NCBI RefSeq assembly: GCF_003234855.1
Contig: NZ_QKTO01000010.1
Span: 1-64,000 of the forward strand
DNA: 64,000 nt
DNA from: Curtobacterium sp. MCBD17_032
Lineage (GTDB): Bacteria; Actinomycetota; Actinomycetes; Actinomycetales; Microbacteriaceae
Reading direction: 5' to 3'
The notes beneath the pieces were generated by a model. The model worked only from the letters and a program-made list of their open reading frames with translations, was not told the DNA's origin and did not search any database. The first letter of the stretch is position 1; every line of letters begins with the position of its first letter. Position numbers and translations under genes: made by a program. Below are positions 47,424 to 54,643 of this stretch, piece after piece.

Positions 47424-47687
47424 ATGACCGATGAGACGTTCGACAAGGTGACGATGTTCGGCGCGGACTGGTGCCGCGACTGCCGCCGTTCCAAGGCGTT
47501 GCTGGACCGACTGGGCGTGGACTACGAGTACGTGGACGTCGAGGCCGACCTGTCCGCGGCCGACCGCGCGCAGGCGATCAGCGGCCGGAAGAACATCCCG
47601 GTCGTGGTGCTGCCGGACGGGAAGCACTTCGTCGAGCCGTCCGACGCCGAGCTGCAGTCCGCGCTGGAGTCCTCGGGGGCGGTCTGA
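47424..47687 (+). CDS. Glutaredoxin-like protein (mycoredoxin type)
   Basis: An 87-residue thioredoxin-fold oxidoreductase with the active site WCRDC (Cys17, Cys20) and cis-proline region NIPVVVLPDG. Actinobacterial proteins of this kind use mycothiol as reductant, so a mycoredoxin role is inferred. It is divergent from the PrsW-like gene, with 66 bases between the two starts. A TAGTCC box lies just upstream. Confidence 0.85.
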   Translation: MTDETFDKVTMFGADWCRDCRRSKALLDRLGVDYEYVDVEADLSAADRAQAISGRKNIPVVVLPDGKHFVEPSDAELQSALESSGAV

Positions 47688-47804
47688 CCGTCCGCCCGGT
47701 GCACCTGGGAACGCGCTGAGCCGGAGGCGTGTTCACTCGGGCGTCGGCCCTGAGCTCGGTGCACCGCCGAGGCCTCGGACCGGCCGTAGAACAAGGAGGA
47801 CACC

Positions 47805-48083
47805 GTGATCGGTCTCATCATCAGCCTCATCATCGTCGGGCTCATCGCCGGCGCCCTCGCCCGCCTCATCATCCCCGGCAAGCAGCACATGTCCATCCTG
47901 ATGACCATCGTCCTCGGGATCGTCGGCTCGTTCGTCGGTGGTCTGCTCGGGTTCCTGATCTTCCAGCACGACCCGCAGGACGGCTTCTTCCAGCCGGCCG
48001 GCATCATCGGCTCGATCATCGGTGCCGTCATCGTGCTGTTCCTCTACACGCGCTTCGCGGGTCGGGGTGCCAACCGTCGCTGA
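47805..48083 (+). CDS. GlsB/YeaQ/YmgE family membrane protein
   Basis: A 92-residue protein of three hydrophobic helices with the family's Gly-rich pattern: LIISLIIVGLIAGALARLI, then IVLGIVGSFVGGLLGFLIF and IIGSIIGAVIVLFLY. Members are often induced by stress, but the function is unknown. GTG 47805 follows a perfect AAGGAGGA, one of the strongest ribosome-binding sites in the window, suggesting high expression. Confidence 0.92.
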   Translation: MIGLIISLIIVGLIAGALARLIIPGKQHMSILMTIVLGIVGSFVGGLLGFLIFQHDPQDGFFQPAGIIGSIIGAVIVLFLYTRFAGRGANRR

Positions 48084-48112
48084 CGGCGCACCTCGCGACG
48101 CGCTGACCACGC

Positions 48113-48152
48113 GACGGGAGGCCCGGTACCAACTGGTACCGGGCCTCCTGTC
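48113..48152. terminator. Terminator hairpin, GACGGGAGGCCCG family
   Basis: GACGGGAGGCCCGGTACCA and TGGTACCGGGCCTCCTGTC form a 19-base stem with one mismatch and a two-base loop. It lies 30 bases past the GlsB-like gene. Confidence 0.75.
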
Positions 48153-48195
48153 CGTCTGTGCCCCGGAAGTCGGAGCCGCGCGCAGGCGCCCGGCG

Positions 48196-48201
48196 TACGG
48201 T
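48196..48201 (+). promoter_or_regulatory. Leaderless -10 box for the 130-residue gene
   Basis: TACGGT ends seven bases before ATG 48209, with no ribosome-binding site in between. Confidence 0.45.
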
Positions 48202-48208
48202 CCAGGCC

Positions 48209-48601
48209 ATGACTGATGCGAACGACACCCGTCGCCCGGAGCAGGACGCAGCGAAGCTCGGCCTCGTCGTGGTCGGCGAGGCCGCCGCCCTCCAGTCCGG
48301 AGACGAGGCCGCGATGGACGCCAGCGAGGCGAACATCCGCGAGACCGTCGACGAACTCGTCGACGTGCCCCTGACCGACCGTCAGGAAGAGGTCATGGAG
48401 CGACTCGCGCAGGCCGGCGGCACCCTCACGGCAGGGCTGAGCGGCGCGCTCGCCGCCCGCACCGGCACCAGCGTCGACGACGTCCTCGAGGGCGCTGCCC
48501 GCAGCATCGTCTGGCAGGAGCGCCTCACCGAGGAGCGCGAGGACGCCGGCCCCTCGGACATCGGTCGTCAGGACGACCAGGACGGCCAGCAACCCGCCTG
48601 A
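48209..48601 (+). CDS. Acidic soluble protein of unknown function
   Basis: A 130-residue protein, acidic and predicted largely helical, with no signal peptide or membrane segment. The middle (VDELVDVPLTDRQEEVMERLAQAGGTLTAGLSGALAA) looks ordered and the last 25 residues are polar and probably disordered. No known family was recognised. The gene is framed by two hairpins of the repeat family, one on each side. Confidence 0.65.
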   Translation: MTDANDTRRPEQDAAKLGLVVVGEAAALQSGDEAAMDASEANIRETVDELVDVPLTDRQEEVMERLAQAGGTLTAGLSGALAARTGTSVDDVLEGAARSIVWQERLTEEREDAGPSDIGRQDDQDGQQPA

Positions 48602-48614
48602 CGCGCGGGTCCAC

Positions 48615-48662
48615 GACACACGGGAGGCCCGTCACCAGCTGGTGACGGGCCTCCCGTGTGTC
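48615..48662. terminator. Bidirectional terminator, perfect 48-base palindrome
   Basis: A 24-base arm (GACACACGGGAGGCCCGTCA then CCAG) is followed directly by its exact complement, with no loop bases. It lies between the convergent 130-residue gene and nadE and is the longest perfect member of the GGGAGGCCCG family here. Confidence 0.8.
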
Positions 48663-48684
48663 TCCGGTCGGTCTGGTGCCTCTG

Positions 48685-49506
48685 TCAGCGACGCCACCAC
48701 GTGTCGAACGGCGACGCGGGCACCTGGCGCTTGTGCTCGGTCGCGCGGTACCGGGCCTCGATGGCCTCGGCGACCTCGTCCGGGACGTCGTGCCCCTGCA
48801 GGTAGGCGTCGAGCTCGGCGTAGGTGAGGCCGAGGTTCGCCTCGTCGGTCTGGCCGGGCAGGTCGTCGAGCAGGTCCGCGGTCGGCGCCTTCTCGTAGAG
48901 GCGGGCCGGCGCACCGAGGTGTTCGAGCAGCTGCCGCCCCTGGCTCTTCGTCAGACCGGTCAGCGGCGTGAGGTCGACCCCGCCGTCGCCGTACTTCGTG
49001 AAGAAGCCGGTCACGGCCTCGGCCGCGTGGTCGGTGCCGATCACCAGGAGCCCGCGCTGCCCGGCGACGGCGTACTGCGCGACCATGCGCATGCGGGCCT
49101 TCACGTTGCCCTTCACGAAGTCACTCAGGGCGACGCCGGCTTGCGCGGTGTCCTGCACCACGCCGTCCACCCCGTGCTCGATGTTCACGACGATGCCGGG
49201 GTCCGCGGCGATGAACTGCAGGGCGAGCTGCGCGTCGTCCTCGTCGGCCTGCACCCGGTAGGGCATCCGCACGGTGACGAACTCGGCGGCGTGCCCCTCG
49301 GAGCGGAGCGACTCGACCGCGAGCTGCGTCAGGCGGCCGGCGAGCGTGGAGTCCTGCCCTCCGCTGACGGCCAGGACGTAGCCGTTCGCGCCGGTGGTCA
49401 GCAGGTAGTCACGCAGGAAGCCCACGCGTCGGGCGATCTCCTGCTCCGGGTCGATGGTCGGCTGGACGTTGAGGTCCGCGGCGATGGCGGCTTGGAGTTC
49501 TCGCAC
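48685..49506 (-). CDS. nadE: NH3-dependent NAD+ synthetase
   Basis: Last step of NAD synthesis: amidation of deamido-NAD with ammonia and ATP. The 273 residues include the PP-loop VSGGQDST (47-54), [23 protein letters not shown] (about 170-192), [13 protein letters not shown] and [19 protein letters not shown]. There is no glutaminase domain, so the enzyme is ammonia-dependent. GTG 49506 lies six bases after GATACT, supporting this start over a longer frame. Confidence 0.95.
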   Translation of the reverse strand: MRELQAAIAADLNVQPTIDPEQEIARRVGFLRDYLLTTGANGYVLAVSGGQDSTLAGRLTQLAVESLRSEGHAAEFVTVRMPYRVQADEDDAQLALQFIAADPGIVVNIEHGVDGVVQDTAQAGVALSDFVKGNVKARMRMVAQYAVAGQRGLLVIGTDHAAEAVTGFFTKYGDGGVDLTPLTGLTKSQGRQLLEHLGAPARLYEKAPTADLLDDLPGQTDEANLGLTYAELDAYLQGHDVPDEVAEAIEARYRATEHKRQVPASPFDTWWRR

Positions 49507-49512
49507 GTCCCC

Positions 49513-49518
49513 AGTATC
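49513..49518 (-). promoter_or_regulatory. Leaderless -10 box for nadE
   Basis: GATACT on the minus strand ends six bases before GTG 49506. There is no ribosome-binding site between, matching the leaderless pattern of the window. Confidence 0.4.
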
Positions 49519-49623
49519 CGCCCGAGCCGCGCCGGGCGCACGGGACACGACCCGGTGTGCTCGCTAGAGTGGCGCGCACACCCGGCGAGCGCCCTCCCGT
49601 GCCGCCGACGACGGAGGGTGATC

Positions 49624-50565
49624 GTGACGGACGCGCACCGGACCGGTCTGCTCGCGATCACCGTCACCTCGCTGCTCTGGGGCACCACCGGCACCGCGGC
49701 GACGTTCGCCCCCGACGTCGGCCCGCTCGCGATCGGTGCCGCGGCGCTCGGCATCGGCGGCCTCCTGCAGGCGGTCGTCGGCGCACGGTCCCTCCGGACG
49801 AGTGCTCCGGTGCTCGCGCGGAACCGCGCGCTCGTCCTCGTCGGGGCGGTCGCCGTCGCGGTCTACCCGCTCGCGTTCTACGGCTCCATGCACATCGCCG
49901 GGGTCGCCGTCGGGTCCGTGGTGTCGTTGGCGTCCGCGCCCCTGGCCGCCGGGGTCCTGGAACGGATCGTGGACCGGCGGCCGCTCGGCCGGCGCTGGAC
50001 GGTCGCCGCAGCGCTCGGCGTCCTCGGGAGCGTGCTGCTCTGCCTGTCCGGCGTGGCAGCGTCGGACGGTCCGTCCGGCGTCGGGACGTCGGGGGCGACG
50101 GTGCTCGGCGTCGTGCTCGGTCTCGTGGCCGGGGCGACGTACGCGGTGTACTCGTGGGCGTCCCGGCGGCTCATGGTCGACGGCGTCCCGCGTGCGGCCG
50201 CGATGGGCGCCGTGTTCGGCGGCGGTGGGTTGCTCCTCATGCCGGTGCTCGCCGTCACCGGAACGCCCCTGCTCGCGTCGCCGCAGAACGCCGCGGTCGG
50301 GGTGTACATGGCGCTCGTGCCGATGTTCCTCGGGTACCTGCTCTTCGGGTACGGCCTGTCACGTGTGCCCGCGAGCACCGCCACCACCGTGACGCTCACC
50401 GAGCCGGCGGTCGCGGCCGTGCTCGCGGTGGTGGTGGTCGGCGAGCGACTGACCGCGGTCGGCTGGGCCGGACTGGGCGTGATCGCGGTGGTGCTCGTCG
50501 TCCTGGCGGTGGCGCCGGCCGACGGAGCGGACCGAGCGCGCTCCGGAGAGCGGGGGGCACGGTGA
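49624..50565 (+). CDS. EamA/DMT family transporter
   Basis: A 313-residue membrane protein with ten predicted helices in two repeated EamA halves, as in drug/metabolite exporters. TSLLWGTTGTAATFAP opens the first repeat and GLVAGATYAVYSWASRRLM the second; LTEPAVAAVLAVVVVGERLTAVGWAGLGVI is the characteristic end. The substrate is unknown. GTG 49624 follows GGAGGGTGATC. Confidence 0.9.
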   Translation: MTDAHRTGLLAITVTSLLWGTTGTAATFAPDVGPLAIGAAALGIGGLLQAVVGARSLRTSAPVLARNRALVLVGAVAVAVYPLAFYGSMHIAGVAVGSVVSLASAPLAAGVLERIVDRRPLGRRWTVAAALGVLGSVLLCLSGVAASDGPSGVGTSGATVLGVVLGLVAGATYAVYSWASRRLMVDGVPRAAAMGAVFGGGGLLLMPVLAVTGTPLLASPQNAAVGVYMALVPMFLGYLLFGYGLSRVPASTATTVTLTEPAVAAVLAVVVVGERLTAVGWAGLGVIAVVLVVLAVAPADGADRARSGERGAR

Positions 50566-50769
50566 CGTCCGCTGTCGAGCAGTCGGTCTTCGTGTCGGCT
50601 CCTGAGCGAACTCGCCAGCGCTGATCGGCCGGCGCGAACAGCTCGGGTGAGGACGAAGGAGCGAGCACGACCATCAGTCCACGACGAGCGGTGCAGCGCG
50701 GCTCCTGGCCCCGATCGCCGCTGTTGAGTATGGTTCTCAGGAGTTGTGATGAGCCGGAGGAGGACCCAC

Positions 50770-50934
50770 ATGACCACTGGATCGGCATTCGATCGAGCAA
50801 GCCGAGCGCGACCAGCGGGCTGGCATGAGGACCCCGAGGACCCCGGCCGACAGCGCTGGTTCGACGGATCGACGTGGACGGACATCACTCGTCGGCCACC
50901 TGGGAAACGGCGCGCATCCTGCCGGTGCTGCTGA
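50770..50934 (+). CDS. DUF2510 fragment protein
   Basis: A 54-residue reading frame containing a DUF2510 module: PAGWHEDPEDPGRQRWFDGSTWTD (about 19-42), a Trp-rich motif that in full-length actinobacterial proteins is followed by membrane helices. Here the frame ends soon after in GKRRASCRCC. ATG 50770 follows GGAGGA. It is either a very short DUF2510 protein or the 5' remnant of a longer gene cut off when the neighbouring metal-efflux cassette arrived. The 200 bases before it hold nothing recognisable. Confidence 0.5.
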   Translation: MTTGSAFDRASRARPAGWHEDPEDPGRQRWFDGSTWTDITRRPPGKRRASCRCC

Positions 50935-50990
50935 TGCAGCCGATCGCACCACCCGGCTCCCGCGAGCGTGCGGTCGTCCGCTCCGGAGTG

Positions 50991-51019
50991 TCGACTCAGG
51001 TCAGTGCGCGATGTACAGT
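50991..51019 (+). promoter_or_regulatory. Promoter of the ArsR-cation efflux operon
   Basis: TCGACT (50991-50996), 17 bases, then TACAGT (51014-51019), six bases before GTG 51026. It gives a leaderless message. Confidence 0.6.
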
Positions 51020-51033
51020 CAGCGGGTGCTGAC
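51018..51033. promoter_or_regulatory. Likely operator of the ArsR-family repressor
   Basis: GTCAGC-GGGT-GCTGAC is a perfect 6+4+6 inverted repeat that covers the expected transcription start and the first codons. Binding there would block initiation, as expected for self-repression by an ArsR/SmtB protein. Confidence 0.5.
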
Positions 51034-51409
51034 TCTTGCTTCTCGCCTCGACGTGATGAACCGGCTGGGGCGGGCTCTGTCCGATCCGACCCGGTCGCGC
51101 ATCCTGCTCCGCCTGTTGGACGAGCCCGGGTACCCGGCCGCGCTGGCGGACGAACTGGACCTGACGCGGACGAACGTGTCGAACCACCTCGCGTGCCTCC
51201 GCGGCTGTGGCATCGTCGTCGCGGTCCCGGAAGGGCGGCGCACCCGGTACGAGATCGCGGACCGACACCTGACCCGAGCGCTCGACGCACTCGTCGACGT
51301 GGTCCTCGCGGTCGACGACGGGGAGACGCCGCCCAGACTGCTCGAGCAGTCTGGCGGCGAGCTCGCGACCGCCGGCGAGTGCGCCGCCGACTGTGCGGCG
51401 GACCGGTGA
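51026..51409 (+). CDS. CmtR-like ArsR family metal-sensing repressor
   Basis: A 127-residue winged-helix repressor expected to leave DNA on binding Cd(II), Pb(II) or a related ion. LGRALSDPTRSRILLRLLDEPGYPAALADEL and DLTRTNVSNHLACLRGCGIV match M. tuberculosis CmtR closely. With GTG 51026 as start, the two metal-binding cysteines fall at Cys57 and Cys61, the same numbers as in CmtR, which supports this start. CmtR's third ligand Cys102 is Pro here, but two cysteines occur in the C-terminal tail (119 and 123, GECAADC). The stop overlaps the efflux gene start, so repressor and pump are coupled. Confidence 0.88.
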   Translation: MLTLASRLDVMNRLGRALSDPTRSRILLRLLDEPGYPAALADELDLTRTNVSNHLACLRGCGIVVAVPEGRRTRYEIADRHLTRALDALVDVVLAVDDGETPPRLLEQSGGELATAGECAADCAADR

Positions 51410-52086
51410 CGGCGACAACGCTCGACGGCGCGCTGTCGACCTCGCGACGAAGCATCCTGCAGCGGCGCATCAGGTGGATCGTCGCCGCGACCATCGCCTA
51501 CAACGTCGTCGAGGCCGTCATCGCCCTCGCTGCCGGGACGGTCGCCTCGTCCACCGCGCTCATCGGTTTCGGGCTCGACTCCATCGTCGAGGTCCTCTCC
51601 GCCGCGGCGGTGGCATGGCAGTTCGCCGGCCGTGACCCGGAAGCGCGGGAACGTACCGCGCTGAAGGTCATCGCAGTGTCGTTCTTCGGTCTGGCGCTCT
51701 ACGTCACCGCCGACGCCGCGCTCACCTTCGCTGGCCTCCGCGAACCCGAGCACAGCACCGTCGGGATCGTCCTCGCAGCGGTCAGCCTCGCCGTCATGCC
51801 CTTCCTCAGCCTGCTCGAGCGCCGCACCGGGAAGGAACTCGGTTCGGCGTCAGCCGTCGCCGATTCGAAGCAGACGCTCGTGTGCAGCTACCTGTCGGCG
51901 GCGGTCCTGCTCGGGCTGCTGTGCAACACCCTCTTCGGCTGGACATGGGCCGATCCGATCGCGGGCCTCGTGGTCGTCGTCTTCGCCGTCCGTGAAGGAC
52001 TCGAAGCCTGGCGCGGCGACGCGTGCAAGCAGCCCGTCACAGCGCTCACGGGCGAGCGCGAGGTCGACACCTGCGACTGTTGCTGA
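51406..52086 (+). CDS. Cation diffusion facilitator family transporter
   Basis: A 226-residue membrane protein, predicted six helices, of the CDF efflux family. TALIGFGLDSIVEVLSAAAVAWQF (about 46-70) carries the metal-site Asp in helix 2, and AVADSKQTLVCSYLSAAVLLGLLCN (about 145-170) the helix 5 region. It lacks the usual C-terminal cytoplasmic domain but ends in VDTCDCC, a cysteine cluster that could bind soft metals. Coupling to a CmtR-like repressor suggests export of Cd, Pb or Zn. GTG 51406 overlaps the repressor stop (GTGA). Confidence 0.88.
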   Translation: MTATTLDGALSTSRRSILQRRIRWIVAATIAYNVVEAVIALAAGTVASSTALIGFGLDSIVEVLSAAAVAWQFAGRDPEARERTALKVIAVSFFGLALYVTADAALTFAGLREPEHSTVGIVLAAVSLAVMPFLSLLERRTGKELGSASAVADSKQTLVCSYLSAAVLLGLLCNTLFGWTWADPIAGLVVVVFAVREGLEAWRGDACKQPVTALTGEREVDTCDCC

Positions 52087-52173
52087 CGGGTCTCCGACGC
52101 AGAGTTCCCCCAGATGACGACGCCGTTCCCGTGGTCGGTCCGGGACGCGAGGGGTCGTGGCCGGTCGGATGTG

Positions 52174-52189
52174 GGGAGGACTCCCCCGC
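52174..52189 (-). terminator. Short hairpin downstream of tRNA-Arg
   Basis: GGGGAG and CTCCCC flank a three- to four-base loop about 20 bases past the tRNA 3' end. It is a possible tRNA terminator. Otherwise 52087-52206 holds nothing recognisable. Confidence 0.4.
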
Positions 52190-52206
52190 TGGAGAGCTCC
52201 CCGAGG

Positions 52207-52278
52207 TGCCCCTGGAGGGACTCGAACCCCCAACCCTTTCCTTAGGACGGAACTGCTCTTCCATTGAGCTACAGAGGC
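52207..52278 (-). tRNA. tRNA-Arg, anticodon CCT
   Basis: On the minus strand: acceptor GCCTCTG pairing with CAGGGGC, D arm GCTC-AATGGAA-GAGC, anticodon loop GTCCTAA with CCT at 34-36, and T arm GGGGGTTCGAGTCCCTC. Discriminator A is followed by CC but not a full CCA. It reads AGG codons. Its 3' end faces the metal-efflux cassette, the side on which islands integrate. Confidence 0.92.
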
Positions 52279-52308
52279 CGGCCCGTCCACTCTAGCGGGA
52301 GCCGGGAC

Positions 52309-52360
52309 GCGCCGGACGGGAGGCCCGGTGTCCGCACACCCCGGGCCTCCCGTCCGGCGC
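52309..52360. terminator. Terminator hairpin, GACGGGAGGCCCG family
   Basis: GCGCCGGACGGGAGGCCCGG and its exact complement form a 20-base stem with a 12-base loop. It lies 20 bases past the HNH endonuclease stop and 30 bases before the tRNA-Arg gene. Confidence 0.75.
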
Positions 52361-52379
52361 CTGCCGCGACCGGCGCCGC

Positions 52380-52874
52380 CTACGCGGCGACCAGGTACTC
52401 GTCCCAGTCCGGCTGCGGCCGCTCGATGCCGCGGACGACCCAGGCGGAGCCGTGCGGGGCCTTCGGCGGGAAGCGCAGCGTCCAGCCCATCTCGCGCGGG
52501 GTGCGGTCGCCCTTGGCGTTGTTGCACGCGAGGCAGCACGCGACGAGGTTCTCCCACGAGTCGCGACCACCGCGGGACTTCGGCTGGACGTGGTCGATCG
52601 TGGTCGCGTTCCGGCCGCAGTACGCGCACCGGTTGGCGTCCCGGCGGAGCACACCGCGCCGGGACACCGGGATCAGCCGGGACTGCGGGATCCGCACGTA
52701 CCGGGTCAGGATGATGACGGAGGGTCGGTCGTAGCTGACGGCGGCACCGGTGACGGGGTGCAGGGTGTCGGCGGCGACGACGGAGGCCTTCTGGTTCATG
52801 ACGAGGACCAGGGCTCGACGGAACGAGATCACCGCGAGGGGCTCGTAACCGGCGTTGAGGACGAGAGTGCGCAT
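52380..52874 (-). CDS. HNH endonuclease family protein
   Basis: A 164-residue protein with a C-terminal HNH nuclease fold. CAYCGRNATTIDHVQPKSRGG (about 84-104) holds the first zinc cysteines and the Asp-His pair, and SWENLVACCLACNNAKGDRTP (about 107-127) the Asn, second cysteine pair and final Asn. The N-terminal half (LVLNAGYEPLAVISFRRALVLVMNQKA) is typical of a widely conserved actinobacterial subgroup of unknown biological role. ATG 52874 follows GGAAGGGAACCC. Confidence 0.88.
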   Translation of the reverse strand: MRTLVLNAGYEPLAVISFRRALVLVMNQKASVVAADTLHPVTGAAVSYDRPSVIILTRYVRIPQSRLIPVSRRGVLRRDANRCAYCGRNATTIDHVQPKSRGGRDSWENLVACCLACNNAKGDRTPREMGWTLRFPPKAPHGSAWVVRGIERPQPDWDEYLVAA

Positions 52875-53230
52875 GGGTTCCCTTCCGACGTGCCTGGACG
52901 GCTTCCAGGCGGTGCGGGCACCGGGTCGGTCGGCGTCGAGCGGGTGGTCACGGCCTCCGGACCCGAGGGCGGGCCCGACCGGTCCGTCCCCGTCGAGCGG
53001 GCCGTCCTGCCGGAGCGGGGCGGTCCGACCGTCGTGGAGGGCCGGATACACGAAGAGCACCACCCGTCAGGGCAGTGCTCCGGTCAGTCGCGCGCGAGTT
53101 GCGGCTCGCAGGCTGTGGTCGTCCGTATGTCGACATGCGCGCGCCGACCCATGGTGCGGGTCGTGCGTGACGTCGACATGTGGTCTCCCGTTCGGGTCGA
53201 GTCGATCCGATGCGTGCAGGCTAACCCAGA
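52875..53230. other. Intergenic region with repeated GTCGACATG
   Basis: No convincing gene lies here. GTCGACATG occurs at 53129-53137, within the palindrome ATGTCGACAT, and again at 53172-53180. On the minus strand CTGACG is followed after 16 bases by TATCCG near 53050-53075, a weak candidate promoter for the HNH gene. Confidence 0.4.
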
Positions 53231-53263
53231 AACCGGCCCCGCACGAGGGGTGCGGGGCCGGTT
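53231..53263 (-). terminator. Terminator hairpin after the NlpC/P60 gene
   Basis: AACCGGCCCCGCA and TGCGGGGCCGGTT form a perfect 13-base stem with a seven-base loop, 45 bases past the stop codon. Confidence 0.75.
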
Positions 53264-53307
53264 CGGACGCTGTTCACATGCGCACCCTCGGAGTGACGTC
53301 CCCGAGG

Positions 53308-54402
53308 TCAGATCCCGAAGCGGACGATGTGGTAGCTGCTCGACCAGATCGGGCGGATGGACACGGAGCCGCCGGGCTTCGGCGCGTCCATGATCATGCC
53401 GTTGCCCATGTAGAAGCCGTCGTGCGAGCCGTCGTTGAACACGACGACGTCCCCCGGCTGCGCTTCCGACTCGGGGATCGTCGTGCCGGCCTGGTCCTGG
53501 AGCGTGACCGAGTGGGCGAGGCTGATGCCGTGCTGCGCGTAGACGTACATGACGTAGCCCGAGCAGTCGAACCCGGCGGGGGTGGCGCCGCCGAACACGT
53601 AAGGCGTCCCGATGTACTGCTTCGCCGTGGCGACGACGGCCGGCAGCGAGAACGGGGTGCCCGCGGCGGGAGCCGCACCCGTCGCGGCGGCGCCTGCTGC
53701 CGAGGCGGTCGTCGCGGAGTCGGCGGCGAGGTAGTCCTCCGCCGTCTTGCCGTCGTAGGCATACTCGGCCGCCTTCGCTGCACGGGCGGCCTCGACCTCG
53801 GCGGCCCGGTCGGCTGCGGCCTTCGCCGCTGCCTTCGCAGCGGCCTGCGCCTCGAGGGTCTCGGTGGAGGTGGCGCCGAATCCGTCGCGCGAGGTGTCGG
53901 CGGTGCCCGCGGCGGCGGAGACGTCGAACTCCTGCGTCTGGACCGGGGCTGCGGCGCGGGCGTCGGCCGCGGGCGTCGGCTGGGTGCTCGCGAAGGCGGC
54001 GGGGACGGCCATCGTGCCGAACATGCCGGCGGCGACCGCGAGCACGACGGGCGCCATGAACTTCCGCTTGCGCGAGGAGGTCGTCGGCGCTGCTGCCGAG
54101 CGGGTGGCGGCGGTGCGGGTGGCACCGAGGGCACTGCCGGTGCGGGCCGCCGTCGGGCGGGCCGCGGTGGTACGGGCGGGGGTGGACGCCGTGCGGGCGA
54201 GCGGTCGGCGCGTGGCACGCTCGGCTGCTTCGCGTACTGCCCTGCGGGTCAGGGGAGCTGCGGTGGCGTCACCGGAGGTCGTCGGGTTCGCGGTCGTCGA
54301 GTCGTCCGCGGCGGTACCGGTGTGGGTCAAGTGGGTCTCCGGCGTCTCATCGACACGCACCCGGTGGTCGACCGAGCGTGTGCAACCCCATCCGTTCGTC
54401 AT
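53308..54402 (-). CDS. NlpC/P60 family cell-wall peptidase
   Basis: Predicted secreted endopeptidase cutting peptidoglycan stem peptides. The 364-residue frame has an unusually long hydrophilic N-terminus (about 110 residues, Thr/Ala/Arg-rich), a hydrophobic signal or anchor helix (MAPVVLAVAAGMFGTMAVPAAFA), an Ala/Glu/Lys coiled-coil stretch (ETLEAQAAAKAAAKAAADRAAEVEA) and the catalytic domain. The active-site Cys is in TPAGFDCSGYVMYVY and the His in NDGSHDGFYMG. ATG 54402 is the most plausible start; a GTG about 50 bases downstream is possible. A promoter at 54483-54511 would give a leader of about 75 bases. Confidence 0.88.
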   Translation of the reverse strand: MTNGWGCTRSVDHRVRVDETPETHLTHTGTAADDSTTANPTTSGDATAAPLTRRAVREAAERATRRPLARTASTPARTTAARPTAARTGSALGATRTAATRSAAAPTTSSRKRKFMAPVVLAVAAGMFGTMAVPAAFASTQPTPAADARAAAPVQTQEFDVSAAAGTADTSRDGFGATSTETLEAQAAAKAAAKAAADRAAEVEAARAAKAAEYAYDGKTAEDYLAADSATTASAAGAAATGAAPAAGTPFSLPAVVATAKQYIGTPYVFGGATPAGFDCSGYVMYVYAQHGISLAHSVTLQDQAGTTIPESEAQPGDVVVFNDGSHDGFYMGNGMIMDAPKPGGSVSIRPIWSSSYHIVRFGI

Positions 54403-54482
54403 CGTTTCCGATCCAGGCAGGAGACGGGTCGTGAGACGTCCTGCCACGGGTCCCCGCGATCGCTGCTCCCGGAGACTCGTCG

Positions 54483-54511
54483 AGTGTACGGGCGCTCGGT
54501 CACACTGTCGA
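54483..54511 (-). promoter_or_regulatory. Promoter of the NlpC/P60 gene
   Basis: On the minus strand TCGACA (54511-54506), 17 bases, then TACACT (54488-54483). Both boxes match the consensus at five and four positions. Confidence 0.6.
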
Positions 54512-54614
54512 GATGAAACCGTGATCTGGTAACGAACAGGTGAAGAAGCCCTGGTCAGAGCGCTACTGACGGCGTCACACTGGTGCGTCCGGTTCTTGTA
54601 CGTCCGTAAAGGCG

Positions 54615-54643
54615 TTGTACCCCCGACGTGTACCCCCTATAGT
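54615..54643 (+). promoter_or_regulatory. Strong-looking promoter with no gene downstream
   Basis: TTGTAC (54615-54620), exactly 17 bases, then TATAGT (54638-54643) on the plus strand. The -35 and the spacer each carry TACCCCC, giving a direct repeat 13 bases apart. The genes to the right are all on the minus strand for 2.6 kb, so the transcript would be non-coding or antisense. The stretch 54650-54917 has no credible protein gene. Confidence 0.55.

Noticed and set aside
50396-50800. Minus-strand frame across the EamA gene end and the following spacer
   Set aside because: Most of it is antisense to the transporter, with no start signal or recognisable motif.
52087-52206. Attachment-site duplicate of the tRNA-Arg 3' end
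   Set aside because: The terminal 20 or so bases of the tRNA were looked for around the metal-efflux cassette and were not found a second time.
54402-54540. Possible c-di-AMP (ydaO) riboswitch ahead of the NlpC/P60 gene
   Set aside because: Such riboswitches often precede cell-wall peptidases in actinobacteria, but the conserved paired GGGAACC-type segments are not recognisable in the leader of about 75 bases.
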